NCBI RefSeq assembly: GCF_029193815.1 | Contig: NZ_JARFVC010000042.1 | Coordinates: 1-32,881, forward strand | Source: Cytobacillus sp. S13-E01 | GTDB lineage: Bacteria; Bacillota; Bacilli; Bacillales; Bacillaceae_L | Reading direction: 5' to 3' | DNA length: 32,881 bases | Part shown: positions 1-7,113 of the stretch, one piece after another | Layout: every line of letters starts with the position of its first letter | How positions within the stretch are numbered: position 1 is the stretch's first letter | Notes under the pieces: generated by a model | The model's database searches: none | What the model saw: the letters and a program-made list of their open reading frames with translations, nothing else | What the model was told of the DNA's origin: nothing | Translations under genes and position numbers: made by a program

Positions 1-11
1 AAGTGCATAGA

Positions 12-40
12 AAGAAAAATGGCCCTCCATTGAGGGCTTT
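12..40 (-). terminator. Terminator of the MazF-type module
   Basis: Read on the minus strand, GCCCTC (37-32) pairs with GAGGGC (27-22) around a 4-nt loop and is followed by a T-rich run. It lies about 40 bases past the stop of the MazF-type gene. Confidence 0.75.
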
Positions 41-77
41 GGGCTATTTTAGCAACTTATGTATTTTTATTTTAGAT

Positions 78-443
78 TTAACTTGTTGTTTTGGATCCAC
101 CCGTTCTTAGTGCCAAATAAGCAGTCAGAACTCTATTAAAATCTAATTCTTGTAATTCCCCACGATATGTGTTCGGTATTAAACTTAAATCGAATGATAA
201 AGAAGAATCGATTTCGGCGTATGACTTTTTATCTAGTTGAGCTGCTTCCCAATGGACAATTTGAATTCGGTTTGGAAAACGGGTCGATGGCTCAGAACCA
301 GTGATTTTAACCAATACAGCGATTGTAGTTCGATCAGGTTTAATAGACATAATTAAAGCCGGACGTGTCTTACCTGCAGCTTAGCCCGGCTTTATAGGTG
401 GTTTAAAAGGGAAATATAAATCGTAAATTTCGCCTGCTTTCAT
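78..443 (-). pseudogene. PemK/MazF-family endoribonuclease toxin, broken by an in-frame TAA
   Basis: From the ATG at 443 the frame reads MKAGEIYDLYFPF..., meets TAA at codon 21 (383-381), then continues without interruption as AAGKTRPALIMS and on to the TAA at 80-78, 121 codons in all. The N-terminal GEIY and the TRPALI strand after a short loop are typical of MazF/PemK mRNA interferases, and the length fits the family. A C-to-T change of a CAA codon would explain the stop. Its start overlaps the stop of the upstream gene by one base (TAATG), the usual antitoxin-toxin coupling. A 90-aa product could start at the internal Met at 350 but would lack the first strand and the conserved TRPALI segment. 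I infer a non-functional toxin; a sequencing error is the main alternative. Confidence 0.72.
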
Positions 444-658
444 TAGTCTTCTAACCAGCGCAAATGCTGTGGATTGTTGTAATCTAAATTTGTCACTACT
501 CCATTTTGATCTACTTTTAATACAGGCTCGTTCTCATTTAGTCTTAAAGCTTCTATCCGCTTTGACATGATCGTATTTCTGACGGCTAAACTGACACGCA
601 TTCCTCGAATACCAAGGGCTCTACCAGTCTTTACCCGCCCCCTTAATGTTTTAGGCAT
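443..658 (-). CDS. Small basic protein, probable antitoxin of the MazF-type module
   Basis: 71 aa. The start at 658 is chosen because GGAGGAGAAATAGA stands directly before this ATG; an upstream in-frame Met (688) lies inside the ribosome-binding region. The N-terminal half is basic (RGRVKTGRALGIRGMR) and could bind DNA. The C-terminal half is acidic (VDQNGVVTNLDYNNPQH), as in antitoxins that wrap a toxin with an extended tail. I recognise no named domain. The function is inferred from position: it is translated ahead of, and overlaps by one base, the MazF-type gene. Confidence 0.6.
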   Translation of the reverse strand: MPKTLRGRVKTGRALGIRGMRVSLAVRNTIMSKRIEALRLNENEPVLKVDQNGVVTNLDYNNPQHLRWLED

Positions 659-820
659 TCTATTTCTCCTCCTTTTTCTCACTTGCAAGCCTCCTCTACC
701 TTGTTAAGGTTTAGGATAGTATGTGCAAAAAATGAAAAGATAAGCTTAACATTTCCAACTTTTACTATTTATAGTTTACCCAATCGTAGAGAAAGTAGTC
801 AAGAAAAGGATGGTGGGAAA

Positions 821-850
821 GGAAACACGGTGACGGTTCTCGTGTTTCCC
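821..850 (+). repeat. REP-A palindrome (type member)
   Basis: GGAAACACGG then TGACGGTTCT then CGTGTTTCCC. The arms AAACACG and CGTGTTT pair and extend through G-T pairs to a roughly 3-nt CGG loop. A common tail, CTAATTATTTCCATT with variations, follows most copies. This copy starts the 372-bp segment that recurs at 6219. Confidence 0.85.
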
Positions 851-1192
851 TAATCATTTCCACTTGTCTAATAAAAATTTAGTTTAGGATGCATGTCACC
901 ACCAAAATAAACTTTTTTCATAGCTTTGTCCTACGCCCTGCCGCGTATATTTCAAGTAACTGTATGAGAAAAGTGAAAGATAGTGTAAACGCTAAACTAT
1001 TTACTTTTAAAAGTATTGTTGTAAATCTTGTTGTATATCAATCAAATATTTTCTGCAAATTTAGGAACGAACGTTTTGTTTTTCTAGCAATCTTTCAAAC
1101 AAAATGATAATATGAACATAACAATTACATAAAGCAGGTGGGCGGTTAGCCATCTCCCGATAGGAGGGAGGTGGAAAAATGACGACATTCGA
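821..1192 (+). repeat. 372-bp duplication, copy 1 (type I toxin upstream region)
   Basis: Nearly identical and colinear with 6219-6590, with only a few substitutions and no length change. It holds REP-A, the AT-rich region upstream of the type I toxin, the SD hairpin and the first toxin codons. Homology stops at 1192 inside codon 5, where a second REP-A begins at 1195. The near-identity suggests recent duplication or gene conversion. Confidence 0.9.
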
Positions 1193-1193
1193 T
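1179..1193 (+). pseudogene. Type I hydrophobic toxin, truncated after codon 4
   Basis: ATG ACG ACA TTC matches the start of the intact toxin at 6577, with the same SD hairpin just before it (1152-1172). From codon 5 on, the transmembrane helix is lost and the frame runs into a REP-A palindrome, ending at a TAA near 1241. No toxin can be made. Confidence 0.8.
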
Positions 1194-1194
1194 G

Positions 1195-1223
1195 GGAAAC
1201 ACGGTGACGGTTCTCGTGTTTAC
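1195..1223 (+). repeat. REP-A at the toxin breakpoint
   Basis: GGAAACACGGTGACGG with matching CTCGTGTTTACC. It marks the junction between the truncated toxin and comM leader copy 1, so it is a recombination or deletion endpoint. Confidence 0.85.
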
Positions 1224-1450
1224 CTAATTATTTCCATTTAACTAATTAATAATTATTTTAAATTTGTGAGGAAAACTGGAAGGAATTTAGAACCAGTTGT
1301 TGAATACTAATAAAGAACCGTAAAATCTGCTTTTCTCCAACACTATCAATTCACTCACCCAATCATTTATTCTCCAATCGAATCTTCAAACATTCATTTC
1401 ACTTATTAAATCAATCATCTTTTTAAAGGGAGGCTTTTCATTTGACCGTC
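1224..1450 (+). repeat. comM upstream leader, copy 1, with three comM codons
   Basis: Colinear with the region before intact comM (6896-7122). Shared landmarks are CTGGAAGGAATTT, GAACCAG, AATAAAGAACC, TTCACTCACCC, TTATTCTCC(A/G)ATCGAATC and CATCTTTTTAAAGG, then TTGACCGTC, the first three comM codons. After 1450 the match ends and a different repeat begins. No comM body is left here. Confidence 0.8.
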
Positions 1451-1458
1451 GAGACCAG

Positions 1459-1635
1459 GGGGACGGTTCGTATAGGGGTCAATCGGAAGTTTTGCACGCA
1501 AAAAGGCACAACTAGTGGATAATGCTAGCTGTGCCTTAGCTTCCTTTTATGCGTTTTAACTAAATGCAAAATTTTTGATTGCCCAGGAAGAATGAAGTCG
1601 CGGTCCCTGGCCCCTATGGGGTTTCAATGTTTTGG
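1459..1635 (+). repeat. 177-bp direct repeat, copy 1, with internal hairpin
   Basis: Essentially identical to 1767-1943 (offset 308). Inside, AAGGCACA-A-CTAG pairs with CTAG-C-TGTGCCTT around a 9-nt loop. The two ends carry imperfect inverted sequences: ATAGGGGTCAATC and TTTTGCA at the left, TGCAAAATTTTTGATTG and GGCCCCTAT at the right. This suggests a non-autonomous element with terminal inverted repeats. I cannot assign the parent IS. Confidence 0.7.
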
Positions 1636-1716
1636 AAACACGGGGACGGATCTCATGTTTCCCTAATCATTTCCATTTAACTTATAAATGGGACGGGGGG
1701 ACAGGTACCCTGTCCC
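1634..1716 (+). repeat. REP-A plus REP-B pair between the direct repeats
   Basis: REP-A (GGAAACACGGGGACGG...) occupies 1634-1663. REP-B is the near-perfect palindrome GGGACAGGTACCCTGTCCC at 1698-1716. The A-tail-B order recurs at 12253, 14577, 20479 and 21905, so A and B often travel together. Confidence 0.75.
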
Positions 1717-1766
1717 ATTTTATTGATAATATTACGATATGGGCTAAAGTGTCCATCTAGAAACAC

Positions 1767-1943
1767 GGGGACGGTTCGTATAGGGGTCAATCGGAAGTTT
1801 TGCACGCAAAAAGGCACAACTAGTGGATAATGCTAGCTGTGCCTTAGCTTCCTTTTATGCGTTTTAACTAAATGCAAAATTTTTGATTGCCCAGGAAGAA
1901 TGAAGTCGCGGTCCCTGGCCCCTATGGGGTTTCAATGTTTTGG
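1767..1943 (+). repeat. 177-bp direct repeat, copy 2
   Basis: Second copy of 1459-1635, entered directly from a half REP-A (AAACACGGGGACGG at 1761-1774). No target duplication is obvious. Its right end leads into about 115 bases of unrecognised sequence before the RAYT remnant. Confidence 0.7.
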
Positions 1944-2060
1944 TTTTTCCTTATTTTTTGTCTTTTTAGGTGTTTTTTACTTGAAACAATCATATTTGTA
2001 TCCAATGATGGTTGTTTGCGGACATAACTTCCCCCTCCCCACAAAAGAGGCTTTTTTAAG

Positions 2061-2573
2061 AATAGGCAGGACATCTTTCATGATGATGAGGACCGGATAA
2101 AATTTCTTGATATCCTTCAAAAATATAAAATGAAATATGAATTGACCGTTTATGCTTGGTGTCTTATGAGTAATCATGTACATCTGTTAATAAAAGAGGG
2201 GAACGATGACATTTCGGTTACAATGAAGCGTCTAGCAGTGAGTTATGTCAAGCACTACAACTGGAAATACAGAACAACAGGACATCTGTTTCAGGATCGA
2301 TTCAAAAGTGAAAGAGTGGAAAATAAAAAATACCTACTCATAGTTGTTAGATATATTCACCAAAATCCAGTTAAAGCAAGAATGGTTCATCAACCTGATA
2401 AATGGAGATGGAGTAGCTGTTGTGAATACTATGGCAGAAGCACCTTTCCAAAGAACTTGTTGGATGGTGATTATGTTTTAAGCATGTTTTCTGCTGATAG
2501 TGAGGTAGCGAGAAGGAGATTTAAAGAATTTAAATGAAAGAATAAATAATGATCAATGTCTAGAAGATAAAGT
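2061..2573 (+). pseudogene. RAYT remnant 1 (REP-associated tyrosine transposase)
   Basis: The frame NRQDIFHDDEDRIKFL...VYAWCLMSNHVHLLIKEG closely matches residues 22 onward of the intact RAYT at 8676. The HUH pair (HVH) and RYIHQNPVKA with the catalytic Tyr are kept. The N-terminal ~21 residues are missing. At 2532 an extra A shifts the frame to a stop (RRFKEFK*), and DNA homology then runs only to about 2573, where REP-A begins, so the C-terminal helix-turn-helix is gone. Inactive, but it shows an earlier comM-RAYT unit. Confidence 0.88.
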
Positions 2574-2601
2574 GAAACACGGGGACGGTCCTCGCATTTA
2601 C
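2574..2601 (+). repeat. REP-A abutting RAYT remnant 1
   Basis: GAAACACGGGGACGGTCCTC followed by GCATTTACC. The first half is a perfect REP-A. It joins the truncated RAYT end to comM leader copy 2. Confidence 0.8.
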
Positions 2602-2814
2602 CTAATTATTCCCATTCCGTCTAATTTACAAATATTTTTCTTTTTTCAGGAAATCTAGAAGGAATTTAGAACAAGTTTTGAATATCAATAAAGAACCGCA
2701 AAATCTACTTTTCTTCACCACTATCAATTCACTCACCCATTCTCTACTCTTGAAGCGAATCTATAAGAATCATTTCACTTATTAACTAAATAATTTTATA
2801 AGGAAACTATTCAT
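2602..2814 (+). repeat. comM upstream leader, copy 2
   Basis: Same order of blocks as before intact comM: CTAGAAGGAATTTAGAAC, AATAAAGAACCGC, CACTATCAATTCACTCACCC, then AAGGAAACT before a TTG start. The SD is weakened (AAGGAAAC instead of AAAGGAGG). Confidence 0.8.
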
Positions 2815-2867
2815 TTGACCGTCAAAATTTCCAGCATCGGTTTAAAAGGGCTTGAGGGCTACCGTGT
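2815..2867 (+). pseudogene. comM 5' fragment (about 18 codons)
   Basis: TTG start and residues MTVKISSIGLKGLEGYRV, identical to the beginning of the ComM at 7114. Homology stops at codon 18 and the remaining frame (to 3018) is unrelated. A deletion or insertion has removed the rest. Confidence 0.85.
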
Positions 2868-3700
2868 CGTGAGACCCCGGCTACTCGATCAAGGGGACAT
2901 TCCCAAAAGGCACAACACTTATATTAAAGACCAAGGGTGTTCCCCTAGTACAAATCTCATAATCAATTTGAAACTCCTCCTGGTACCATCCAAAAATTAC
3001 TCTTCTTGGGGCGTGTAAATAGGACTATACATGATTCTGTTCTGGACATTTGCTTGTCCATGATGGCCTTGGAAGTTTGTACTTCTATTTGTTGTTGGTT
3101 GTAAAAGATAATGAGAGTGTTTGCTTGTTTGGGGTGGTAGTAATGGATATGTTCGTAGAAGAGCTAGATGCAGTCGTAGGAATCTGGGTAGCAGGTAGGG
3201 AAGGCATAGGTGTCTTCAAGTGGATTAATGTGGATTGGGGGACATTGGTAGAAGGATTTTTTATATTGCAGGGCTCTTTTTCTCCTTTTCAGTGAGGATC
3301 CCTCTTCAAGGCAGCTTGTTCAGTTAATTTAATCGTTGGTGTGGTTGAATAGAATTCTCCTCTCAACGGAACAAAGGAGCGGAATCTCTTCTGGGACAAG
3401 GTCCCTGTCCCAGAAGAGATTCTTTCATCTGTTAATTGATAGAAAACTTTACAAGGTATAAGTCGATTACTTTGGAATTTCTTATTGTAGGCATAATAGG
3501 AAGTATATCCAGCCACTAAATTCATAGTTCTCAAGCAGCATCTTTATCCATGATGAAAACATCTGATAAACAGGGGGTGGGGGTCCTGCCTAATATTTTG
3601 TTTAATACAAAATGTATTGATTTTACTAATAATTAAAGTGTTTAGTTGTTAATAAGTTGGTGTTTCGATAAAAAATATTGAATTTGGTATATTGAGACTA
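2868..3700. other. Gene-poor stretch with no recognised gene
   Basis: Short frames exist on both strands (for example 3050-3295 plus and 3289-3534 minus), but none has a convincing ribosome binding site, a domain or family-like composition. The stretch holds the palindrome at 3383-3421, a weak REP-B-like GGGGGTGGGGGTCCTGCC near 3574, and an AT-rich run from 3600 leading to the next promoter. Probably debris left where comM copy 2 was broken. Confidence 0.5.
3383..3421. repeat. Perfect 16-bp inverted repeat around a REP-B core
   Basis: AATCTCTTCTGGGACA (3383-3398) is the exact reverse complement of 3406-3421, with a 7-nt loop AGGTCCC. The inner part GGGACA-AGGTCCC-TGTCCC is REP-B; the outer ten pairs are extra. 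It could act as a bidirectional terminator only weakly, since the T run after it is short. Confidence 0.85.
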
Positions 3701-3705
3701 ATTAG

Positions 3706-3714
3706 TGGTATAAT
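3706..3714 (+). promoter_or_regulatory. Extended -10 promoter of the ATPase/TOPRIM operon
   Basis: TGGTATAAT is a perfect extended -10 (TGnTATAAT) 26 bases before the chosen start. No good -35 is seen at 17 bp, as is usual for extended -10 promoters. Confidence 0.65.
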
Positions 3715-3740
3715 GTATAAAAACGGAGTAGGTGAAAAAA

Positions 3741-5048
3741 ATGAAAAGTGATGTAAAGGTTGTTTCCTTGGAAATGACTAACGTGAAAAATGTTAAATAC
3801 GGAAAAATTGATTTTGATTTAAACAATGACAATGTGCTGGACGCTCAAGTAGTTGGTTTTTATGGACAAAATGGATCGGGCAAAACTGCAGTAGTAGAAG
3901 CATTTTATATTTTACAATCACTATTAAATGCACAGGCCTTACCTTCTAAAAACCAACGTCTGATTTATGAAGGACAAGAAACTCTAAGTCTTAATTTTGA
4001 ATTCCTTGTTCAGACCGAAAATGAAACCAACAAGGTTAATTACCACGTAGAGCTTGAATATAAGGAAGATAGAATGGTGGTAAAGTCAGAGAAGATCAGA
4101 GCAAAAGAAGCAAGGTATGGGAAAATGTTTCTTTATATTAATGAAGAAGATTCACCTATAGAATTACGACAAAAACCTAAACAGGAAGTTGAAAATCTAT
4201 TAATGGGGATTAAACTATTGGCTGAACAGGTTGAAGGATCGCTATTTTTCAGCAAGATTATTAGTAGTCAATCTCAAAAACTATTTAATGGTATTGATCT
4301 GGTGGTGTATAAAGCTCTAAAGGAACAGTTCTCTAAAAATATACTTGTAATTAAGAACTTGCAAGAAGGAGTATTTCCAACATATTTATTTTATAATTTC
4401 AATACTAAACTACCTGAAAGTAGTACTTATGATATCAAAGACCCTGTTTCTTTATCAAAAGAGCAATATAATTACTTGTCTAATTTAGTTGAAAGAAACA
4501 ATGTGGTGCTTAGTGCAATCATTCCAGGTTTACACGTGTATCTTAAAAATATGGGGGCAACAACTTTATCGAATGGTGTTGAAGGAGTTCGTGCTGAATT
4601 TATTTCAAAGAGGGGAGATAGATCGTTACCGCTGAGTGCTGAATCGGCTGGAACTTTAAAGTTATTTGCGATCACGACATCTTTGATATCTGTCTTTCAC
4701 AATCCTTCTGCTTGTGTAATTATTGACGAATTAGATGCAGGTGTTTTTGAATATCTACTAGGAGAATTGATAGAAATTTTTCAAGAGCACAGTAAAGGAC
4801 AGTTAATTTTCACATCTCATAATTTACGGGTATTAGAAAAATTATCACCACAAAATATATGGTTTACAACCACCAATGAAAAAAGAAGATATATAAAATT
4901 TAAGAATCTACAAAAGAATAATAATATGAGAAATGTATATTTACGTACGCTTTTGGTAGGTGGTCAAACTGAGTTTCTGTACGAAGAAACCAATCCAATA
5001 AAAATCGTTCGATCCTTTATTGAGGCGGGTATAACAGATGGCGACTAA
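3741..5048 (+). CDS. ABC/AAA-type ATPase of a two-gene defence-like cassette (AAA_15/AAA_21, OLD-like)
   Basis: 435 aa. ATG 3741 is preferred: AGGTG at 3730-3734 is its SD, while the GTG at 3732 lies inside that SD. Walker A is YGQNGSGKT near residues 41-49. A signature-like SAESAGTLKLF lies near 300, Walker B plus catalytic Glu is VIIDELD near 326-332, and an H-loop-like FTSHN lies near 357. The long insertion between Walker A and the signature fits SMC/RecF-like ATPases of the OLD, PARIS (AriA) and AbiL type. The gene has its own promoter and overlaps the TOPRIM gene by 11 bases, so the two are co-translated. I infer an ATPase sensor that controls the partner effector. The exact subtype cannot be settled by eye. 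Confidence 0.82.
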   Translation: MKSDVKVVSLEMTNVKNVKYGKIDFDLNNDNVLDAQVVGFYGQNGSGKTAVVEAFYILQSLLNAQALPSKNQRLIYEGQETLSLNFEFLVQTENETNKVNYHVELEYKEDRMVVKSEKIRAKEARYGKMFLYINEEDSPIELRQKPKQEVENLLMGIKLLAEQVEGSLFFSKIISSQSQKLFNGIDLVVYKALKEQFSKNILVIKNLQEGVFPTYLFYNFNTKLPESSTYDIKDPVSLSKEQYNYLSNLVERNNVVLSAIIPGLHVYLKNMGATTLSNGVEGVRAEFISKRGDRSLPLSAESAGTLKLFAITTSLISVFHNPSACVIIDELDAGVFEYLLGELIEIFQEHSKGQLIFTSHNLRVLEKLSPQNIWFTTTNEKRRYIKFKNLQKNNNMRNVYLRTLLVGGQTEFLYEETNPIKIVRSFIEAGITDGD

Positions 5049-5775
5049 GAAAAAAAAGGTTCTATTTGTTATTGTCGAGGGTGATTCGGATAGCCAATTT
5101 TTCTATGATGAGTTACAGAGGAAATATACTAATGAATTAGTGTTGATAAAGGCGTATAATGGCGATATATTTACCGACCCTGAATTACAAGGGGTGGAGA
5201 TTAGAGAGCGTATTAGACAATTCTTCATTAAGAGAATTGGAGAATTAAAATTGAAGGATTTTTTAGGAATACTACATTTCTCAGATACTGATGGTTCATT
5301 TATCCCTGATGATAATATTCGAGTTAATGTTAATCAAGAAATAAATGTACTATATAGAGAAAATGGTATATTTGTTAATTCAATAGAACAACAAGAGGGT
5401 TTACATTATCGAAATAAAATAAAGAGAGTCAACACCCAAACCGTACGCTTCATCGATCATATTACTTATAATAAAGTTAAGATTCCATATCGGTTGTTCT
5501 ATTTATCACAGCATTTAGAGCATGTGGTGTTTAATGAACTAAATGTTCCACAAAATCAGAAACAAAAAAAGATAATTTCTTTTTTAAAAGACATGCAAGG
5601 AGAATCAACGATATTTAATTTGCTGAGCAGTCATTTTCCACCGGTCCAAGACATCGATCATAAACATGTGGAATCATGGAACTATATTTATCAAGATATT
5701 CATTCACTTCAAAGATATACTAACGCAGCATTAATGTATGAATATATTGATCAATTATTAGCTGGAAGAACCTAG
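5038..5775 (+). CDS. TOPRIM-like putative nuclease partner of the ATPase
   Basis: 245 aa. FVIVEGDSDSQFFYDEL near residues 10-25 supplies the TOPRIM glutamate (Glu14), and HFSDTDGSF near 80-88 supplies the DxD pair (Asp83, Asp85). These are the metal-binding residues of TOPRIM folds in OLD nucleases and in small effectors such as PARIS AriB. The rest (YRLFYLSQHLEHVVF and a C-terminal helical part) resembles no family I can name. Start ATG 5038 lies inside the end of the ATPase gene. Fusing the two would give an OLD-like ATPase-TOPRIM order, so I infer a split OLD-type or AbiL/PARIS-like toxin-effector pair. It could cleave DNA or RNA; the target is unknown. Confidence 0.7.
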   Translation: MATKKKKVLFVIVEGDSDSQFFYDELQRKYTNELVLIKAYNGDIFTDPELQGVEIRERIRQFFIKRIGELKLKDFLGILHFSDTDGSFIPDDNIRVNVNQEINVLYRENGIFVNSIEQQEGLHYRNKIKRVNTQTVRFIDHITYNKVKIPYRLFYLSQHLEHVVFNELNVPQNQKQKKIISFLKDMQGESTIFNLLSSHFPPVQDIDHKHVESWNYIYQDIHSLQRYTNAALMYEYIDQLLAGRT

Positions 5776-5831
5776 GGGGGGCAGGGACCCAATGTCATCA
5801 AGCTAAAGAGCCAATAATTTATAAATTACAT

Positions 5832-6122
5832 GTGGACCATTGGATTAGAAAAACATGGAAACACGGGGACGGTCAATCTAAAAATGAAGTCTATGATATT
5901 GAGAAATGCCTATCAGAGAAATCTAACTGGAGACCCTTAGCTCTTCCACCTGGAGCAGAACAAGTTATTTCGTTTGTTTATCAATTGTTATCCTATTTCA
6001 GGGAAAATCCAAATTCATTTCATGGTACTGTATTTTACTATTCATCTGGAAATTACAGTGAGAAATATCAAGCATTTACTAGAAAAACTGTAGCTCCTTT
6101 TATTAACTATTTAATAAGCTAA
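5832..6122 (+). pseudogene. C-terminal remnant of an unidentified protein, joined to a half REP-A
   Basis: The 96-codon frame starts in non-homologous sequence and reads through the REP-A half GGAAACACGGGGACGG (5857-5873) as WKHGDG. It then becomes protein-like (NWRPLALPPGAEQVISF, VFYYSSGNYSEKYQAFTRKT) to a TAA at 6122. No SD precedes the ATG. This looks like the 3' end of a longer gene whose 5' part was replaced at a REP-A. I do not recognise the family; its place behind the ATPase/TOPRIM pair suggests a lost third gene of an accessory locus. Confidence 0.5.
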
Positions 6123-6218
6123 CTTGAAGTGTGTCTTATTGATGCTGAGGACTCTGTAGACATCAGAGAAAATAAATCAAAGGTAATTTCTATCCTACTG
6201 CAGCAAAGATGTTGAAAT

Positions 6219-6590
6219 GGAAACACGGTGACGGTTCTCGTGTTTTCCTAATCATTTCCACTTGTCTAATAAAAATTTAGTTTAGGATGCATGTCACCAC
6301 CAAAATAAACTTTTTTCATAGCTTTGTCCTACGCCCTGCCGCGTATATTTCAAGTAACTGTATGAGAAAAGTGAAAGATAGTGTAAACGCTAAACTATTT
6401 ACTTTTAAAAGTATTGTTGTAAATCTTGTTGTATATCAATCAAATATTTTCTGCAAATTTAGGAACGAACGTTTTGTTTTTCTAGCAATCTTTCAAACAA
6501 AATGATAATATAAACATAACAATTACATAAAGCAGGTGGGCGGTTAGCCATCTCCCGATAGGAGGGAGGTGGAAAAATGACGACATTCGA
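6219..6590 (+). repeat. 372-bp duplication, copy 2, beginning with REP-A (6219-6248)
   Basis: Matches 821-1192. This copy continues into an intact toxin gene, so it is the parental arrangement. The 72-codon frame inside it (6287-6505) is identical to that at 889-1107 simply because the DNA is duplicated. Confidence 0.9.
6550..6570 (+). promoter_or_regulatory. Hairpin that can bury the type I toxin Shine-Dalgarno
   Basis: ATCTCCC (6550-6556) pairs with GGGAGGT (6564-6570), with one T-G pair and loop GATAGGA. The 3' arm is the SD GGAGGGAGGT of the toxin start at 6577. Such 5' sequestration is known in type I toxin mRNAs. Copy 1 keeps the same hairpin at 1152-1172. Confidence 0.7.
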
Positions 6591-6681
6591 GGCAATTACT
6601 GTGGCACTTCAATCTAATCTAGTTTTATTAGGTGTCATTACAGTTGTTGTAATGTTATTCGTCACAAATAAAAAGAAGTAA
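6577..6681 (+). CDS. Small hydrophobic type I toxin (holin-like/TxpA-BsrG-like)
   Basis: 34 aa. It reads MTTFEAITVALQSN followed by a hydrophobic helix (residues 15-29, LVLLGVITVVVML) and a basic end TNKKK. The MT-(T/V)-(F/Y)-E-(A/S) start, one membrane helix and a lysine tail are the pattern of Bacillus type I toxins (TxpA, BsrG, BsrE) and of putative holin-like toxins. A strong but hairpin-covered SD precedes it. A palindrome over the stop and a downstream terminator leave room for an antisense RNA. Expected to insert into the membrane when unpaired with its RNA antitoxin. A truncated copy lies at 1179. Confidence 0.78.
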   Translation: MTTFEAITVALQSNLVLLGVITVVVMLFVTNKKK

Positions 6682-6723
6682 CCGTCCCGCCTCGACCAAA
6701 GGTACGGGTGATTACTTCTTTTT
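6670..6723. terminator. Bidirectional hairpin over the toxin stop codon
   Basis: AAAAAGAAGTAA (6670-6681) is exactly complementary to TTACTTCTTTTT (6712-6723), with a further CCCG/CGGG pairing inside. A and T runs flank it, so it can end transcripts from both sides. It is well placed as the 3' end of an antisense RNA or as an mRNA 3' lock. Confidence 0.7.
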
Positions 6724-6778
6724 GTATTACTTGAAAACATTGGTTAGCCGGTCACATTGCGGCTTGTAGTTGTTACTG

Positions 6779-6809
6779 ATCAGGTGTTAGCGCACCTGAT
6801 TTTTTTTTT
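6779..6809 (+). terminator. Strong intrinsic terminator after the type I toxin
   Basis: ATCAGGTG (6779-6786), loop TTAGCG, CACCTGAT (6793-6800), then ten T's. It closes the toxin transcription unit before comM. Confidence 0.88.
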
Positions 6810-6867
6810 CATATCCTTATTATAAATAAATTAATCTATTATATCAACAGTTTAGCGAGTAAGTAGT

Positions 6868-7113
6868 GGAAACACGGGGACGGCTCTTATATTACCCTAA
6901 TTATCTCCAGTTTCTAATTTATTTAAATTTTATTATTTTGGAGCAATCTGGAAGGAATTTTGAACCAGATGTAGAATACCAATAAAGAACCTTACAATCT
7001 GCTTTTTCTTCACCAATATCATTTCACTTACACACTCTTTTATTCTCCGATCGAATCTACAAACATTCATTTCATTTATTAAATCCATCATCTTTTTAAA
7101 GGAGGCAATTTAT
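6868..7113 (+). promoter_or_regulatory. REP-A and leader of intact comM (leader copy 3)
   Basis: A partly degraded REP-A (GGAAACACGGGGACGG at 6868-6883) leads into about 215 bases found in six places in the window. Blocks CTGGAAGGAATTTTGAACCAG (an imperfect palindrome), AATAAAGAACC and CATCTTTTTAAAGGAGG end at the comM SD. The length, repetition and lack of a frame suggest a promoter or structured leader. I cannot define a promoter or fold by eye. Confidence 0.55.

Noticed and set aside
381-383. Recoding (read-through) of the MazF TAA
   Set aside because: No stimulatory structure or context seen; a simple nonsense mutation is more likely.
889-1107. 72-aa ORF, identical at 6287-6505
   Set aside because: Lies wholly in the duplicated upstream region of the type I toxin, with no SD and no protein-like features; identity reflects DNA duplication.
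3050-3295. 81-aa plus-strand ORF
   Set aside because: Frame without SD, biased composition and no family resemblance in a region left by comM breakage.
3289-3534. 81-aa minus-strand ORF
   Set aside because: Reads through the REP-B palindrome and has no start signal.
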